From JAZGGS01 sp963764825 (GTDB taxonomy: Bacteria; Bacteroidota; Ignavibacteria; Ignavibacteriales; Ignavibacteriaceae): a stretch of 64,000 bases of DNA. Positions 31,918 through 42,510 of this stretch are shown one piece after another; position 1 is the first letter of the stretch, and each line of letters begins with the position of its first letter. The notes beneath the pieces were generated by a model that had not been told where the DNA came from, made no database searches, and was given only the letters and a program-made list of their open reading frames with translations. Location: NCBI GenBank assembly GCA_963764825.1, contig CAVXUA010000008.1, forward strand, positions 186,001-250,000. The letters are read 5' to 3'. Both the position numbers and the translations under genes were made by a program.

Positions 31918-32508
31918 GTGCGGGCAATTTTTGGAATTGGGAATCCCGGCAGCAGTTACCAGTTTAATAAACACAATGCCGGGTTTCTACTAATCGATTA
32001 CTTTGCAAAATTAAACTCCATCAAATTTATTCCTTCAAAATACAGCTATTACCAGGCTACTGGTACAATTGGCCCGGCCGGTTATGTTTTAATTAAGCCC
32101 ACTACTTATGTAAATAAAAGTGGTATTGCTGTGGCAGAGGTAATTAATAATTTTGAGCTTTCCCAGGAAGACTTACTCGTAGTTTGTGATGATGTTTATC
32201 TTGATCTAGGATCTTTCAAGGTAAAGCTATCTGGAGGAGACGGTGGACACAATGGACTTAGTTCAATAATTTATCATCTTAACACAAATGATTTTCCAAG
32301 GATTAAGATTGGTGTTGGCAGAAGTACAGAAGAAAAAAAACTGGCAGATCATGTCCTATCCGATTTTAGCGATAAGGACGAACCTATTCTTACTAATGTT
32401 TTCAAAAACTGTTCAACGCTTATCAGGGAGTTTATTACTGGAGGCACTGAAAAAATGTTAGAAGCCAATAGTAAATTTTATAATGAAGAGAAAGAAAATT
32501 TAAATTAA
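31918..32508 (+). CDS. pth: Peptidyl-tRNA hydrolase
   Basis: A 196-residue Pth that recycles peptidyl-tRNA dropped from stalled ribosomes. FGIGNPGSSYQFNKHNAGF carries the catalytic His; PTTYVNKSG, VVCDDVYLDLGSFKVKLSGG (catalytic Asp) and GGHNGLSSIIYHL are all present. GTG at 31918 is 2 bases after the rplY stop, so translation is probably coupled. Intact and of usual length. Confidence 0.96.
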   Translation: MRAIFGIGNPGSSYQFNKHNAGFLLIDYFAKLNSIKFIPSKYSYYQATGTIGPAGYVLIKPTTYVNKSGIAVAEVINNFELSQEDLLVVCDDVYLDLGSFKVKLSGGDGGHNGLSSIIYHLNTNDFPRIKIGVGRSTEEKKLADHVLSDFSDKDEPILTNVFKNCSTLIREFITGGTEKMLEANSKFYNEEKENLN

Positions 32509-32536
32509 ATATAATTAAGGAAATCAGGAGATATAC

Positions 32537-34725
32537 ATGCATACTCTTTTCTACATAGTACCATTGTTTGGTATTTTAGCCCTACTCTATACCCTGTTTA
32601 AATCTGCATGGGTTACAAAACAGGATGCGGGTACATATAAAATGAAAAGCATAGCCAGCCATATTACCGAAGGTGCAATGGCTTTTCTTAAAGCTGAATA
32701 TAAAGTTCTCTCTATCTTCGTAATATCCGTTGCAATCTTACTTGCTGTAAGTGCAAACGCCGAGGAATCATCTCCGATGATAGCCGTATCTTTTCTGGTT
32801 GGAGCTATTTGCTCTGCCCTGGCAGGTTTTATTGGATTGAAGGTAGCAACAAGAGCTAATGTAAGAACCACGAATGCTGCAAGGGTCGGACTTGGTAATG
32901 CACTGGAGATTGCTTTTGCCGGCGGCTCTGTTATGGGGCTTGCAGTTGTGGGTTTAGGAGTTCTTGGTCTTGGTTCACTCTTCGCCATCTATGGAAATAT
33001 GTTTGGAGTTGAGCAGGTTCAGGATTTAAATAGAGTTATTACAATTCTTACAGGCTTTTCTTTTGGAGCTTCTTCCATAGCTTTATTTGCACGTGTTGGC
33101 GGTGGTATATATACAAAAGCTGCCGATGTTGGGGCAGACCTTGTTGGAAAGGTTGAAGCCGGAATTCCTGAAGATCATCCGTTAAACCCCGCTACTATTG
33201 CCGATAATGTTGGTGATAATGTAGGTGATGTTGCTGGTATGGGTGCGGATCTTTTTGAATCTTATGTTGGATCAATTATTGGAACGATGGTACTTGGAGC
33301 CGCATTTTTTGGCATTCCTGAATTTTCTGATAAGTTTAACGGCCTCGGTGCTGTGCTTCTTCCTCTTTTAGATTGCCGCTATTGGAATTGTGATGTCAAT
33401 TTTAGGAACTTTCTTTGTGCGGGTTAAAGAAGGAGGAGATCCACAAAAAGCATTGAATCTTGGTGAATTTGGATCATCTTTTTTAATGATTATTGCTCTC
33501 TATTTTATTATTAACTGGGTACTTGCCGGCTGAATGGATTTTTAATGATCCGCTTTACGGTGAAACTTATAAGATCACTGCAAATAATATTTTCCTTGCT
33601 ACTGTAATCGGGTTGGTTGCTGGGGTGCTTATTGGTCTTATTACGGAGTATTTTACAGGACTTGGTAAAAGACCTGTTACCGCTATTGCCAGGCAATCCC
33701 TAACCGGGTCAGCAACTAACATAATTGCCGGTCTTAGCACAGGTATGATCTCTACAGCTCTTCCAATTATTATTTTAGCTGCTTCTATAATAGCTGCATT
33801 TTCACTTGGCGGGTTGTACGGAATTGCAATTGCTGCAGTTGGAATGCTTTCAAATACAGGAATTCAGCTTGCTGTTGATGCATATGGTCCTATTTCAGAT
33901 AACGCCGGCGGTATTGCAGAAATGTCAGAACTTCCTAAAGAGGTAAGACAAAGAACTGATAAGCTTGATGCAGTTGGCAATACAACAGCAGCTATTGGTA
34001 AAGGTTTTGCGATAGGATCCGCAGCACTTACAGCGCTTGCATTGTTTGGTGCTTATATGACCTCAGCAGGCATCAAATCTATAGATATTTCCAAGGCGCC
34101 GGTTATGGCTGGTTTATTTTTAGGAGGAATGCTTCCCTTCCTTTTCTCTGCACTTGCAATGAGCGCAGTTGGTCAGGCAGCTATGGCAATGATCGAAGAA
34201 GTAAGAAGGCAGTTTAAATCAATTCCTGCTCTTACTAAAGCACTCGAGGTAATGAAAAGAAATGAAGGAAAGGAAAAAGAGGAGTGGTCTTCCGATGATG
34301 TTAAAACATTCGAACTAGCAGATGGAGTTGCAGAGTATGGTAAGTGTGTGGAAATTTCGACCAAAGCTGCAATTAGAAAAATGGTATTACCAGGACTTCT
34401 AGCTATTTTATCACCGGTTCTAATTGGTATGTTAGGCGGAGCGGAAATGTTGGGTGGATTGCTTGCAGGTGTTACTGTAACCGGCGTTCTAATGGCTATC
34501 TTTCAATCTAATGCCGGTGGTGCGTGGGATAATGCTAAAAAGATGTTTGAAGAAGGAATTGAATTTAATGGCATACATTACGCAAAAGGTTCTGAACCGC
34601 ATAAAGCAGCAGTAGTTGGAGATACCGTTGGTGATCCATTTAAGGATACTTCGGGGCCATCACTAAATATTTTAATAAAGTTAATGGCTGTAATTGCACT
34701 TGTTATTGCGCCAATAATTAAATAA
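32537..34725 (+). CDS. hppA: Membrane pyrophosphatase, K+-dependent type (frame broken twice)
   Basis: Merged product of about 730 residues with around 16 membrane helices. It couples pyrophosphate hydrolysis to H+ or Na+ pumping. The substrate-binding blocks are all present: FARVGGGIYTKAADVGADLVGKVE (in part), DNVGDNVGDVAGMGADLFES (in part), DNAGGIAEM and GDTVGDPFKDTSGPS. The signature GNTTAAIGKG has Ala where K+-independent enzymes carry Lys, so a K+-dependent pump is inferred. H+ versus Na+ cannot be decided by eye. Shifts near 33370 and 33520 fall inside membrane helices and restore GIVMSILGTFF and LPAEWIFND when repaired. Confidence 0.93.
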
Positions 34726-34765
34726 ATTTCACAACATTTTAATTGAATTATTTATCAACCCTGCT

Positions 34766-34809
34766 CTTATTTACAAAAATAAGGGCCTAATTGACCATAG
34801 GGAGGTGAT
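34766..34809 (+). promoter_or_regulatory. Leader hairpin and strong ribosome-binding site of rpsF
   Basis: A hairpin with 7-base arms (34766-34772 and 34777-34783, loop ACAA) lies in the 5' leader, in the place where S6-S18 autoregulatory leaders occur in other bacteria. I cannot match it to that motif with confidence. GGAGGTGAT at 34801-34809, nearly full anti-16S complement, precedes ATG at 34818. Confidence 0.4.
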
Positions 34810-34817
34810 AGACATTG

Positions 34818-35240
34818 ATGAAAACACAAGTCTATGAAAGTGCAGTTTTAATAAACGCTGCATTAGAAGATGACCAAATTGGGAACATCACAAGCCGCAT
34901 TAAAGAAACCATCACGAGCAACGGGGGTGAAATTCAGGAGATTGAAGATTGGGGAAGGAAAAGATTGGCGTACATGGTTAAAAAAAGCAAAATCGGATAT
35001 TATCTTATTTTCAGATACAATTCCTCGCCCGATATAGTTTCAAAGCTCGAAAGATTTTTCCAACTGGATGAAAGTGTTTTAAGGTATCTTACTCTTAAGC
35101 TGAGCAAAGATGCCCTGGAGCAGATCGAACAGAGCAAGATACAGGCAGCCGCTTTGCAGGAAGAAGAAAAAGCAGCAACCGAACCTGTTGTTAAAGAGAC
35201 CAAAACAAGTGAAGATAAAAATGAAGAAATTAAACAGTGA
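34818..35240 (+). CDS. rpsF: Small ribosomal subunit protein bS6
   Basis: About 140 residues. MKTQVYESAVLINAALED, then GGEIQEIEDWGRKRLAYMVKK (in part) and KLERFFQLDESVLRYL are typical bS6, which pairs with bS18 on the 30S platform. The C-terminal 40 residues are acidic and Lys/Glu rich, a common extension. I chose ATG at 34818 over the adjacent TTG at 34815 because of its spacing from the strong GGAGGTGAT. It heads the rpsF-ssb-rpsR-rplI operon. Confidence 0.95.
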   Translation: MKTQVYESAVLINAALEDDQIGNITSRIKETITSNGGEIQEIEDWGRKRLAYMVKKSKIGYYLIFRYNSSPDIVSKLERFFQLDESVLRYLTLKLSKDALEQIEQSKIQAAALQEEEKAATEPVVKETKTSEDKNEEIKQ

Positions 35241-35286
35241 ACCTGAGAAACATCTAATAATTTACGATAGTACGGAGGATTAAAAT

Positions 35287-35821
35287 ATGGCTGACTTGAA
35301 AATGCCGGAAATAAATTATGTTATAGTTGCTGGAAATTTAACCAAAGATCCTACTTTCAGGCAAACAACAAACCAAACACCGGTTGTTAATTTTTCGCTG
35401 GCTTCTAACAGAAAATATAAAGACAGCACTAATCAATGGCAGGAAGATGTTTGTTACGTTGGTATTGTTGCCTGGAATAAGTTAGCTGAAAGCTGCAGAG
35501 ATAGATTGAAGAAAGGTTCCGCCGTTCTGGTTGATGGAGAACTTCAGAGCAGAAGCTGGAAATCTGATGATGGGCATAATAGAAGTATTGTGGAAATTAA
35601 AGCCCGCAGAATTCAATTTCTAAATAAAAGAGCTAAATTTGTAGATGCAGAAACTAGAAACACATACTAACGAAAATGGTGTGGACAATGGAGATGGAAA
35701 AGGAACAGTAGCCGATGTTGAAAGTAGCGATTATACAGGAGATTCATTTGATAAATTTTTATCGAATGAAGAATCTGATTTAATAAAAGAAGAAGGAACG
35801 GATAGTGAAAAAAGAAATTAG
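35287..35821 (+). CDS. ssb: Single-stranded DNA-binding protein (frame broken once)
   Basis: The OB-fold domain is clear: INYVIVAGNLTKDPTFRQT, VVNFSLASNRKY, YVGIVAWNKLAESCRDRLKKG (in part), VLVDGELQSRSWK. The frame shifts near 35655; continuing in the other frame gives an acidic tail (NENGVDNGDGKGTVADVES, DSFDKFLSNEESD) ending at 35821. The tail does not end in the usual acidic-Pro-Phe motif that recruits repair proteins. The last codons overlap the rpsR start by 17 bases. Placement between rpsF and rpsR is conserved in bacteria. Confidence 0.88.
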
Positions 35822-36035
35822 AGCAAAAAAAATATGCAGGTTTACACAAAATAATATCAAATACATTGATTATAAAAATGTAAAACTGCTTCAAAAATAT
35901 ATTACTGAGCAGGGTAAGATAATTCCTAAAAGAATTACCGGAACCAGCGCTAAATATCAAAGACAATTATCACTCGCAATTAAACGTGCCAGGCATATGG
36001 CTTTAATGCCTTATGTTTCTGATACAGTCAGATAG
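35805..36035 (+). CDS. rpsR: Small ribosomal subunit protein bS18
   Basis: A 76-residue protein with the standard bS18 core: IDYKNVKLLQKYITEQGKI, PKRITGTSAKYQRQLSLAIKRARHMALMPY (in part). It partners bS6 on the 30S subunit. GTG at 35805 lies inside the end of ssb, so the two are translationally coupled. It is basic, intact and of normal length. Confidence 0.96.
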   Translation: MKKEIRAKKICRFTQNNIKYIDYKNVKLLQKYITEQGKIIPKRITGTSAKYQRQLSLAIKRARHMALMPYVSDTVR

Positions 36036-36056
36036 ATTGCATTAACAGGAGTTAAG

Positions 36057-36500
36057 ATGAAAGTAATTTTAAGACAAAACTTTGAACCCCTGGGCCAAAT
36101 TGGCGATGTGGTTGAAGTTAAAGACGGCTATGCAAGAAATTATCTCCTTCCGCACAAAATTGCTTATACTGCATTAAAGGGTAATATACGTGCACTGGAA
36201 GAAGAGAAACAAAATGTTGCAAAGAAAAGCCAGCAGGAATTAAATGCCGCCGATAAACTGGCTGCTGAACTGGAAAAAGTTTCCATTACTATTCCTGTTC
36301 AGGTTGGTGAAGAAGATAAAATATTCGGTTCTGTCACTACTCAAATGATAGTTGACGCGCTTAAAGAAAAAGGATATGAGGTTGACAAGCGGAAAGTTGA
36401 AATTGAAGAAACAATTAAAACTCTTGGTATCTATAGTGTTAATATAAAGCTTCATACAAGCGTAAGTTCAAAAATCAAAGTATGGGTTGTTAGAGAGTAG
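36057..36500 (+). CDS. rplI: Large ribosomal subunit protein bL9
   Basis: A 147-residue two-domain protein. The N-terminal rRNA-binding domain is MKVILRQNFEPLGQIGDVV followed by VKDGYARNYLLPHKIAY. A long connecting helix leads to the C-terminal domain (IFGSVTTQMIVDALKEKGY, IKTLGIYSVNIKLH). It is last in the rpsF-ssb-rpsR-rplI operon, with AGGAG before its ATG and a strong terminator behind it. Confidence 0.96.
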   Translation: MKVILRQNFEPLGQIGDVVEVKDGYARNYLLPHKIAYTALKGNIRALEEEKQNVAKKSQQELNAADKLAAELEKVSITIPVQVGEEDKIFGSVTTQMIVDALKEKGYEVDKRKVEIEETIKTLGIYSVNIKLHTSVSSKIKVWVVRE

Positions 36501-36514
36501 TAGGATGGATTCAC

Positions 36515-36562
36515 TTTAAAACTAAAAAAGGGAAGCAGTTGCTTCCCTTTTTTAGTTTTAAA
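36515..36562. terminator. Bidirectional terminator between rplI and rpmB
   Basis: A perfect 23-base inverted repeat (36515-36537 and 36540-36562) with a 2-base centre. A-tract and T-tract flank the GC part on both sides, so it can stop transcripts from rplI (+) and rpmB (-). Confidence 0.9.
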
Positions 36563-36576
36563 TCTATTAAACACAA

Positions 36577-36816
36577 TTAATGAACTTTAACTTTTCCTTC
36601 GTTAATCATTTTTGCAATTTCGGCCGTGCCGTTTTTATTTATTGTTCTAAGAGCACTGGTTGAAAGTTTGAGTGTTACAAACCTGTTCAATTCCTGCACC
36701 CATATTTTCTTCTTTTGTAGGTTCGGTAAAAATCTTCTTTTAGATTTATTGTGAGCATGAGAAATACTATTTCCTGCTTTGGGCCCTACTCCTGTTACCT
36801 GGCATTTTCTAGACAT
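36577..36816 (-). CDS. rpmB: Large ribosomal subunit protein bL28
   Basis: A 79-residue ribosomal protein with the standard start MSRKCQVTGVGPKAGNSISH, RRFLPNLQKKKIWV, then FVTLKLSTSALRTINKNG. No zinc-ribbon cysteine pair is evident beyond Cys5, so it is the zinc-free form. It is alone on the minus strand, convergent with the rpsF operon and divergent from the sua5 gene. Confidence 0.96.
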   Translation of the reverse strand: MSRKCQVTGVGPKAGNSISHAHNKSKRRFLPNLQKKKIWVQELNRFVTLKLSTSALRTINKNGTAEIAKMINEGKVKVH

Positions 36817-36950
36817 TTTGTCTCCTGTTAATCTAACCTTCTCTAAAATATGAACAACAAATATACAAAATTATCAAATAATGAAAACAATAATTTTCAT
36901 CTCTTTGAAAAAATATTTATTGAAAAAACAGCAAATTTGACTAAAAAGAG

Positions 36951-36978
36951 TTGACAAAAACAAATTCATTTCTATCTT
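36951..36978 (+). promoter_or_regulatory. Putative sigma-70-type promoter for sua5
   Basis: TTGACA at 36951-36956 and TATCTT at 36973-36978 are spaced by 16 bases, about 95 bases before the sua5 start. By sequence match only. Confidence 0.5.
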
Positions 36979-37071
36979 ACTGATATTGTTTCTGTATATT
37001 AAAATTTTATTCTGGCAAACTAATTTTTTGACTCAAGTCTGTTTGATGATATAATTTTAAAAGGATAACTA

Positions 37072-37684
37072 ATGGAATTTTATGAATTACACCCTGAGAA
37101 TCCGCAACTTAGATATATTAGTAAAGCCGTAGATGTAATTAAAAAAGGTGGTGTAATAATCTATCCCACTGATACGGTTTACGGTATTGGTTGCGATATT
37201 TTTAATAAAAACGCGATAGAACGAATACAGGCAATTAAGAATAATCCGGAGCAATAAGATGTTGAGTTTTATCTGCAACAACCTTAAAGATATTTCGAAA
37301 TATGCAAAAGTATCCGATTATGCATACAGAACAATGAAACATCTATTACCCGGTCCGTTCACTTTCATTTTACCTGCGGCTAAATCGGCACCAAAAAATT
37401 TATGGAACAACAGAAAATCAGTTGGAATACGCATACCCGAACATTTTGTTGCAATGAAAATAGTTGAAGAACTGGGTAATCCTATTGTTAGCACAAGCAC
37501 GACTAACAGGAAAGGAGAATTACTTTTAGATCCAATGGAGATAAAAAGTATTTTTAATTCGCATGTAGACCTGATGTTATCTGCAGGCAGCTTAAACAGA
37601 GAGCCCTCCAGCGTTATAGATCTAAGCCAGGAGGAACCGGTTGTAATTAGAAAAGGTGCCGGAGATATAAGCTTATTTGGCTAA
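37072..37684 (+). CDS. tsaC: L-threonylcarbamoyladenylate synthase, Sua5/YrdC family (frame broken once)
   Basis: Merged length of about 204 residues, the short YrdC/TsaC form. AVDVIKKGGVIIYPTDTVYGIGCD, given in part, is the substrate-binding start; after a shift near 37255 come RTMKHLLPGPFTFILPA, VGIRIPEHFVAMKIV, NPIVSTSTTNRKGE and PSSVIDL. The enzyme makes threonylcarbamoyl-AMP for the universal t6A tRNA modification. AAGGA precedes the ATG. No C-terminal Sua5 domain is present. Confidence 0.93.
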
Positions 37685-37701
37685 CTATTCTCTCATTAAG
37701 T

Positions 37702-38478
37702 TCAATTATTTTTTCTATGTACAAGTGTAGCCGAAGCTTGCGCAACTGGTGTTAATATTACTTCATTAATATTTACATGAGCAGGTCTGTCAGCACAAAA
37801 CAGAACAGCTTCTGCAATATCTTCGGCAGTTAACGGCTCAATTCCGCTGTAAACATTTTTAGCACGCTCTTCATCACCTGAAAACCTTACAATACTAAAA
37901 TCGGTTTCAACAAGACCAGGATCAACACTGCTAACTTTAATTCCTTTATCAATAACATCAAGCCGGATGGACTTGGATAGCGCATTTACTGCAAACTTGG
38001 TTGCTGCATAAACGTTACCGTATGGGTAAACCTCGTGTCCTGCAAGTGAGCCAATATTAATAATATGTCCTTTTTTCAGTGCTACCATTAAAGGAAGAAG
38101 CTGGCGTGTAACATAAAGTAATCCTTTTATGTTGGTGTCAATCATTTCTTCCCAGTCTTCGGTCTTTCCTTCGTAAATTTTATCAAAACCTTTTGCTAAT
38201 CCTGCGTTATTTATTAATATATCAATATTTTCCCATTCTCCATCAAGTGATGAAACAACTTCGTGCACTTTCCTTTTATCTCTCACATCAAGTTCTATAC
38301 ACTTAACTTTTACACCGGTTTCCCCCGATAATTTATTTGCAAGTTCATTTAGTTTATCTATCCTTCTCGCTGTAAGAATTAAGTTTGCTTTTTGTTTGGC
38401 AAAAGCTTCAGCACAAGCTTTACCAATCCCGGATGAAGCGCCGGTTATAAATACATTTTTGTTAACGAGGTTATTCAT
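37702..38478 (-). CDS. Short-chain dehydrogenase/reductase
   Basis: A 258-residue classical SDR: cofactor loop VFITGASSGIGKACAEAF, LTARR, DILINNAGLAKG, catalytic IGSLAG and YAATK (Tyr and Lys), and DPGLVETDF. It resembles the YdfG/serine 3-dehydrogenase-like group, which reduce 3-hydroxy acids with NADP. Arg after the TAR position suggests NADPH preference, an inference. It is convergent with sua5 and follows the AmrS-type gene on the same strand at about 110 bases. The substrate is unknown. Confidence 0.88.
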   Translation of the reverse strand: MNNLVNKNVFITGASSGIGKACAEAFAKQKANLILTARRIDKLNELANKLSGETGVKVKCIELDVRDKRKVHEVVSSLDGEWENIDILINNAGLAKGFDKIYEGKTEDWEEMIDTNIKGLLYVTRQLLPLMVALKKGHIINIGSLAGHEVYPYGNVYAATKFAVNALSKSIRLDVIDKGIKVSSVDPGLVETDFSIVRFSGDEERAKNVYSGIEPLTAEDIAEAVLFCADRPAHVNINEVILTPVAQASATLVHRKNN

Positions 38479-38589
38479 ATTTATTCCTTAATCTGAATGC
38501 GTAAAATTTAATACTTTTTGAATTTTTGGTGAGTTAATTTAAAAATAATAATTAAGATTAATAGTATGATGAGAAAAGATCAATAATAA

Positions 38590-39610
38590 TTAGAACATGC
38601 CTTCAATTACAGTTTTGCAGTTTGAGCAGCGTCCGTTATTTATGTTATCTGCAATAACTGTATGCCAGTTTCTCTTAATAAGCTTTTCTTTACAGTTTGG
38701 GCAATAAGTAGTTTGCCCCTCAACGTTATGAACATTGCCAACGTAAACATATTTTAATCCTGTCTCTATGGCAGTTTTACGGGCTGCTATTAATGTTTTT
38801 GCTGGGGTCGATTTCTTTATCCCGCATCCTAAAATCAGGATGAAATGCAGTAAAGTGTAATGGAACCGAATCACCTAAGTTTATTAGTATCCAATCGCAT
38901 TCTTTTTTAATCTCCTCCATGGAATCATTTTCGCCGGGAATAAGCAGTGTTGTAATTTCTATCCAAACATCTGTTTCATTCTTTAACCAGGTGAGTGTAT
39001 CAAGCACATCATTTAAGTGAGATGAAGTATTCTTCCAATAAAAATTTTCTGTGAAAGCTTTCAGATCAACATTTGCGGCATCAATGTATTTGTAAACATC
39101 TTTGCGTGCTTCTTTATCGATGTAACCAGCAGTTACCATAACGGATTTTATTTTTTTTTCTCTTGCAATTTTTGAAATATCAATTACATACTCTCCGAAA
39201 ATTGTTGGATCGTTATAGGTAAAAGCAATGGAAGGAGTAGATTGTTTTATTGCAAGCTGTACAACTTCTTCCGGTGATGCAGTAAGTGAATTGAGCTCAT
39301 CAATTTTAGCTTTACTGGTAGACCAGTTTTGGCAAAACTTGCAGCCAAGGTTGCATCCAGCTGTACCAAAGCTAAGAATGGTTGAACCCGGCAAAAAATG
39401 ATTAAGCGGTTTTTTTTCAATGGGATCTATTGCAAATCCGGTAGGATGACCGTATCCAATTGTATATAAAATTCCACCATGGTTTTGTCTTATGTAACAA
39501 AAACCCGGTTGTCCATCACCAATTTTGCAATACCGCGGGCAGAGAGTACACAGAAGTTTTCCCTATCAGTTGTTTCCCACCACTTAGCTATTTGAAGCCT
39601 GTTTACCCAT
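38590..39610 (-). CDS. amrS: AmmeMemoRadiSam-type radical SAM enzyme (frame broken several times)
   Basis: The merged frames give the family order: an N-terminal zinc-like CTLCPRYCKIGDGQPGFC with IRQNHGGILYTIGYGHPTG and DPIEKKPLNHFLPGS, then the cluster-binding CNLGCKFCQNW, AFTYNDPTIFGEYV, AANVDLKAFTENFY and LIPGENDS. A C-terminal CPNCKEKL plus CSNCK pair makes a zinc ribbon. Breaks are near 38860, 39535 and 39600; the 5' end is uncertain, with ATG at 39610 the best candidate. These enzymes occur with MEMO1 and AMMECR1-like proteins, which are not seen here. The reaction is not well defined to my knowledge. Confidence 0.8.
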
Positions 39611-39852
39611 CACAATAACTCAAACCTTGTCCATTCTGTTCTTCCTTTTTCTGATAAAGGTGCCTGTGAAAGAAATATAACAAGCTCACCTTTCTTAACC
39701 AAGCAGGATTGGAGAATTAGTTCTGTTGCATTACTAATTGCAATATTTTCTGATCAAATTTTTCATAACAATGAGTACACCCAGGAAGAGATAACTGTTC
39801 ATTTTCAAAATAGTAAATATTTAAAAAATTATTCTGCTAATCCTTATAATTA
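39611..39852 (-). pseudogene. Short unidentified coding remnant
   Basis: Between the Lon-like gene and amrS the minus strand shows a fragmentary coding pattern. The stretch LILQSCLVKKGELVIFLSQ followed by APLSEKGRTEWTRFELL and a stop is open for about 47 codons (39755-39615) without a start, and upstream GCTHCYEKFDQKILQLV appears in another frame. The KKGELVI-x-GRTE-x-R pattern is loosely like the end of pyruvate kinase, but I am not confident. It may be a decayed gene or a small gene broken by sequence errors. Confidence 0.3.
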
Positions 39853-42311
39853 TTACTTTTCTTTAATTTTAAGTTTTTTTGGTTTTTCATCTTCCTCTTT
39901 AATAGCCCTCGATTTTGCGTACATATCTTTCAGCTTTCTTTCTACAAGATCGAAAACAGAATCCTTCTCATAACCTTCTTTCATTTTCTTGCCGGCTTTA
40001 ACTCCTGTAAGAATTTCAATTCCTTCTTCTAATCCTGAGATAGAATAGACATGGAATTTTTTTTCAGTAACTGCATTAACAACTTCTTCCTTTAGCATAA
40101 GGTCTTTAACATTCTGAACTGGTATTACAACACCCTGTTTACCGGTTAAGCCTTTGGTTTTACATAACTCATAAAATCCTTCAATCTTTTCATTAACTCC
40201 GCCGATTGGTTGTACATCCCCTTTTTGGTTTAACGAGCCGGTAACAGCAATTGATTGTTTGATTGGCAAACCGGAAAGTGTAGAGAGCAATGCAAATATT
40301 TCTGCGCAAGAAGCACTGTCGCCATCAACTGTGCCGTATGATTGCTCGAACACAAGATTAGCATTAAAGGCAAGCGGAATATCCTGCCCGAAAGTTTCTT
40401 TAAAATAACCTGATATTATTAAAACGCCTTTATTATAGTGCCTTCCGCTCATCCCGGCTTCCCGTTCAACATTAATGATGTTTCCGCTTCCTAAAGAAAC
40501 TGTAGATGTAATGCGCGTCGGTCTTCCAAAAGAATAGAAATCAGCAGAGTAAACCGCCAATCCATTTATCTGTCCAACTCTCTCTCCTTCTGTATCCATC
40601 AGGTAAGTTCCGTCTTCGTACATTTCCGATATTTTCGATTCAAGCATACCATGCCTGTTTATTGCATTGTTATATGCTTTTTCTACATGCGCTGCAGTAA
40701 CAACATCAAACCCGTCATCAATAGCCCAAAAATTTGCTTCCCTGGCAAGGTCAGCAATTTTAGAGAACCTGGTTGTAAGTTTTTCTTTTTGCCCGGCAAA
40801 GATTGCTGCAATTTCCAGCAGGTGAGCAATAGCCGTTTTATCAAACTCTTTTAGTTTTTCATCTCTGACAAACTTTTTTATTACCCGCGCATACTCGGTT
40901 AATACTTTATCCGAACGTTTTATTTCATAATCAAAATCAGCTTTTACTTTAAACATCTTTTAAAATCATACTCATGCTCCGAAAGGTAAGAGTAAATATA
41001 CTGGCTGCCTATTAGTATAACCTTAACATTTATATCAATCGGCTCCGGTTTTAACGTGGATGAAGAAAATTGAAAAAGATTTGGCGGATCCTGAATTTCT
41101 AATTTGTTGTATGTTAAAACTCTCTTTAAAGTTTTCCATACACCAGCTTCTTCGAACAGGTGCATAACATTCAGTACAATGTATCCTTCGCTGGCTCTAA
41201 GAAGTGAACCTGCTTTTATATTTGTAAAATCGCTGTAATAATTTCCCCTGCCGTCACTTACTCTCTCGGTAGCGCCGAAAAGATTTGAATGCGTGGGAGA
41301 TGTTTCTATTATAATCGGAACGTTTTTTGTATTGCTGTTATCCATTACGATGTTTACATCATACTCTTTAAAGTAATCGATGGTAAAACCTTCGCTTGTT
41401 TTTTCCCCCTCCGGCTTTATACCTTTAAATATTTGAATATTCTCAAGTATGCTTTCTTCCACTTGTTTTAAGTAACCCTGGATCTTTGAATCATTATATT
41501 TTTCAATCAGATTTTCTAAAACTGCTTTAACCACATCAATTGCACAATCTTTTTCCAGGATTGCAAGTTTTTCCTGGAATTCCTGGCTGATCTTTAAACC
41601 GTTTTTAAAAAGTAATTGCAGTTCCTGCTGATGCTCATTGTATTTACCAACAATTTCTTTTGCTTGTTCTTCCGTTATTTTTCCTTCCTTAATCTTTTCA
41701 TCAAGCTGAAAAACGGGAACGGGTGTATCATCAATCAGTGGAATAATATCCGGTCGGGCAATCTCTCCAACTTTAATCTGACCCAAAGATAATCCAACCT
41801 TTCTTAGCTTAGAATCAAAGTCGTTCATCAGGGTTTGTTCCTGCTGGTTATAACCTGAGATAATATTCTTTTTCTTATCAAGGTACACTTCACTTTCCAG
41901 AGCCTTGGGTATGTTTACTTTTAGTACTTCAATTGAATTGCATAAATCACGTTTAAATATCCTTGCTCGTCCCTTAGGAAAGCTAAGAATTATTGGACGG
42001 TCAGTATCTTTAAAATTATTTACATAAGCATAATCATAAAGTGCCGGTCCATTTGCCCCAATTTTTTCTAACATTTTTTTTACTGTAGATGCTTTGCCGG
42101 AACCAGATAACCCCGCAATGTAAATATTGTATCCCGGCGATCTTAAATCAACGCCAAGCTTAAGTGCTTTTAATGCTCTCTCCTGTCCTAAAATTCCTTC
42201 AATAGGTTCAAGGTCGCCCGTTGAAGTGAACTCCAACATATCAGGATTACACTTCCAGCGGAGTTGTTCTACAGATAATTCTTTATGTTTCGGTGCTTTT
42301 GGATTTCCCAT
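39853..42311 (-). CDS. Lon-like ATP-dependent protease, LonB/YcbZ type (frame broken once)
   Basis: Merged product of about 820 residues. An N-terminal AAA part carries Walker A GLSGSGKASTVKK and LGQERALKALKLG. A long helical insertion (about residues 150-300) with no transmembrane segment follows, and a C-terminal Lon proteolytic domain has the catalytic Ser in DGDSASCAEI and Lys in QPIGGVNEKIEGFYEL. This matches the YcbZ/LonH-like group, not classical LonA, which has an N-terminal substrate domain. An A is missing from a run near 40950, splitting YDFKK-MFKVK. It probably degrades damaged or regulatory proteins; targets are unknown. Confidence 0.88.
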
Positions 42312-42510
42312 TTATTGCCCATTTTTGTTCGTAAAGATAAGAATCAGAATTAATAATAATGAATCTCGAAAAATTTTCAATAAAAATGTAAATATTATTG
42401 TTGCTAATAGCAAAATTCAAAATGTGATGATATGAATTTAATTTCTGATAATTTCCTATTATTCATTTAGTGTTTCTAATTATTTTTTTCACTTTATATT
42501 TTTAATAAAA

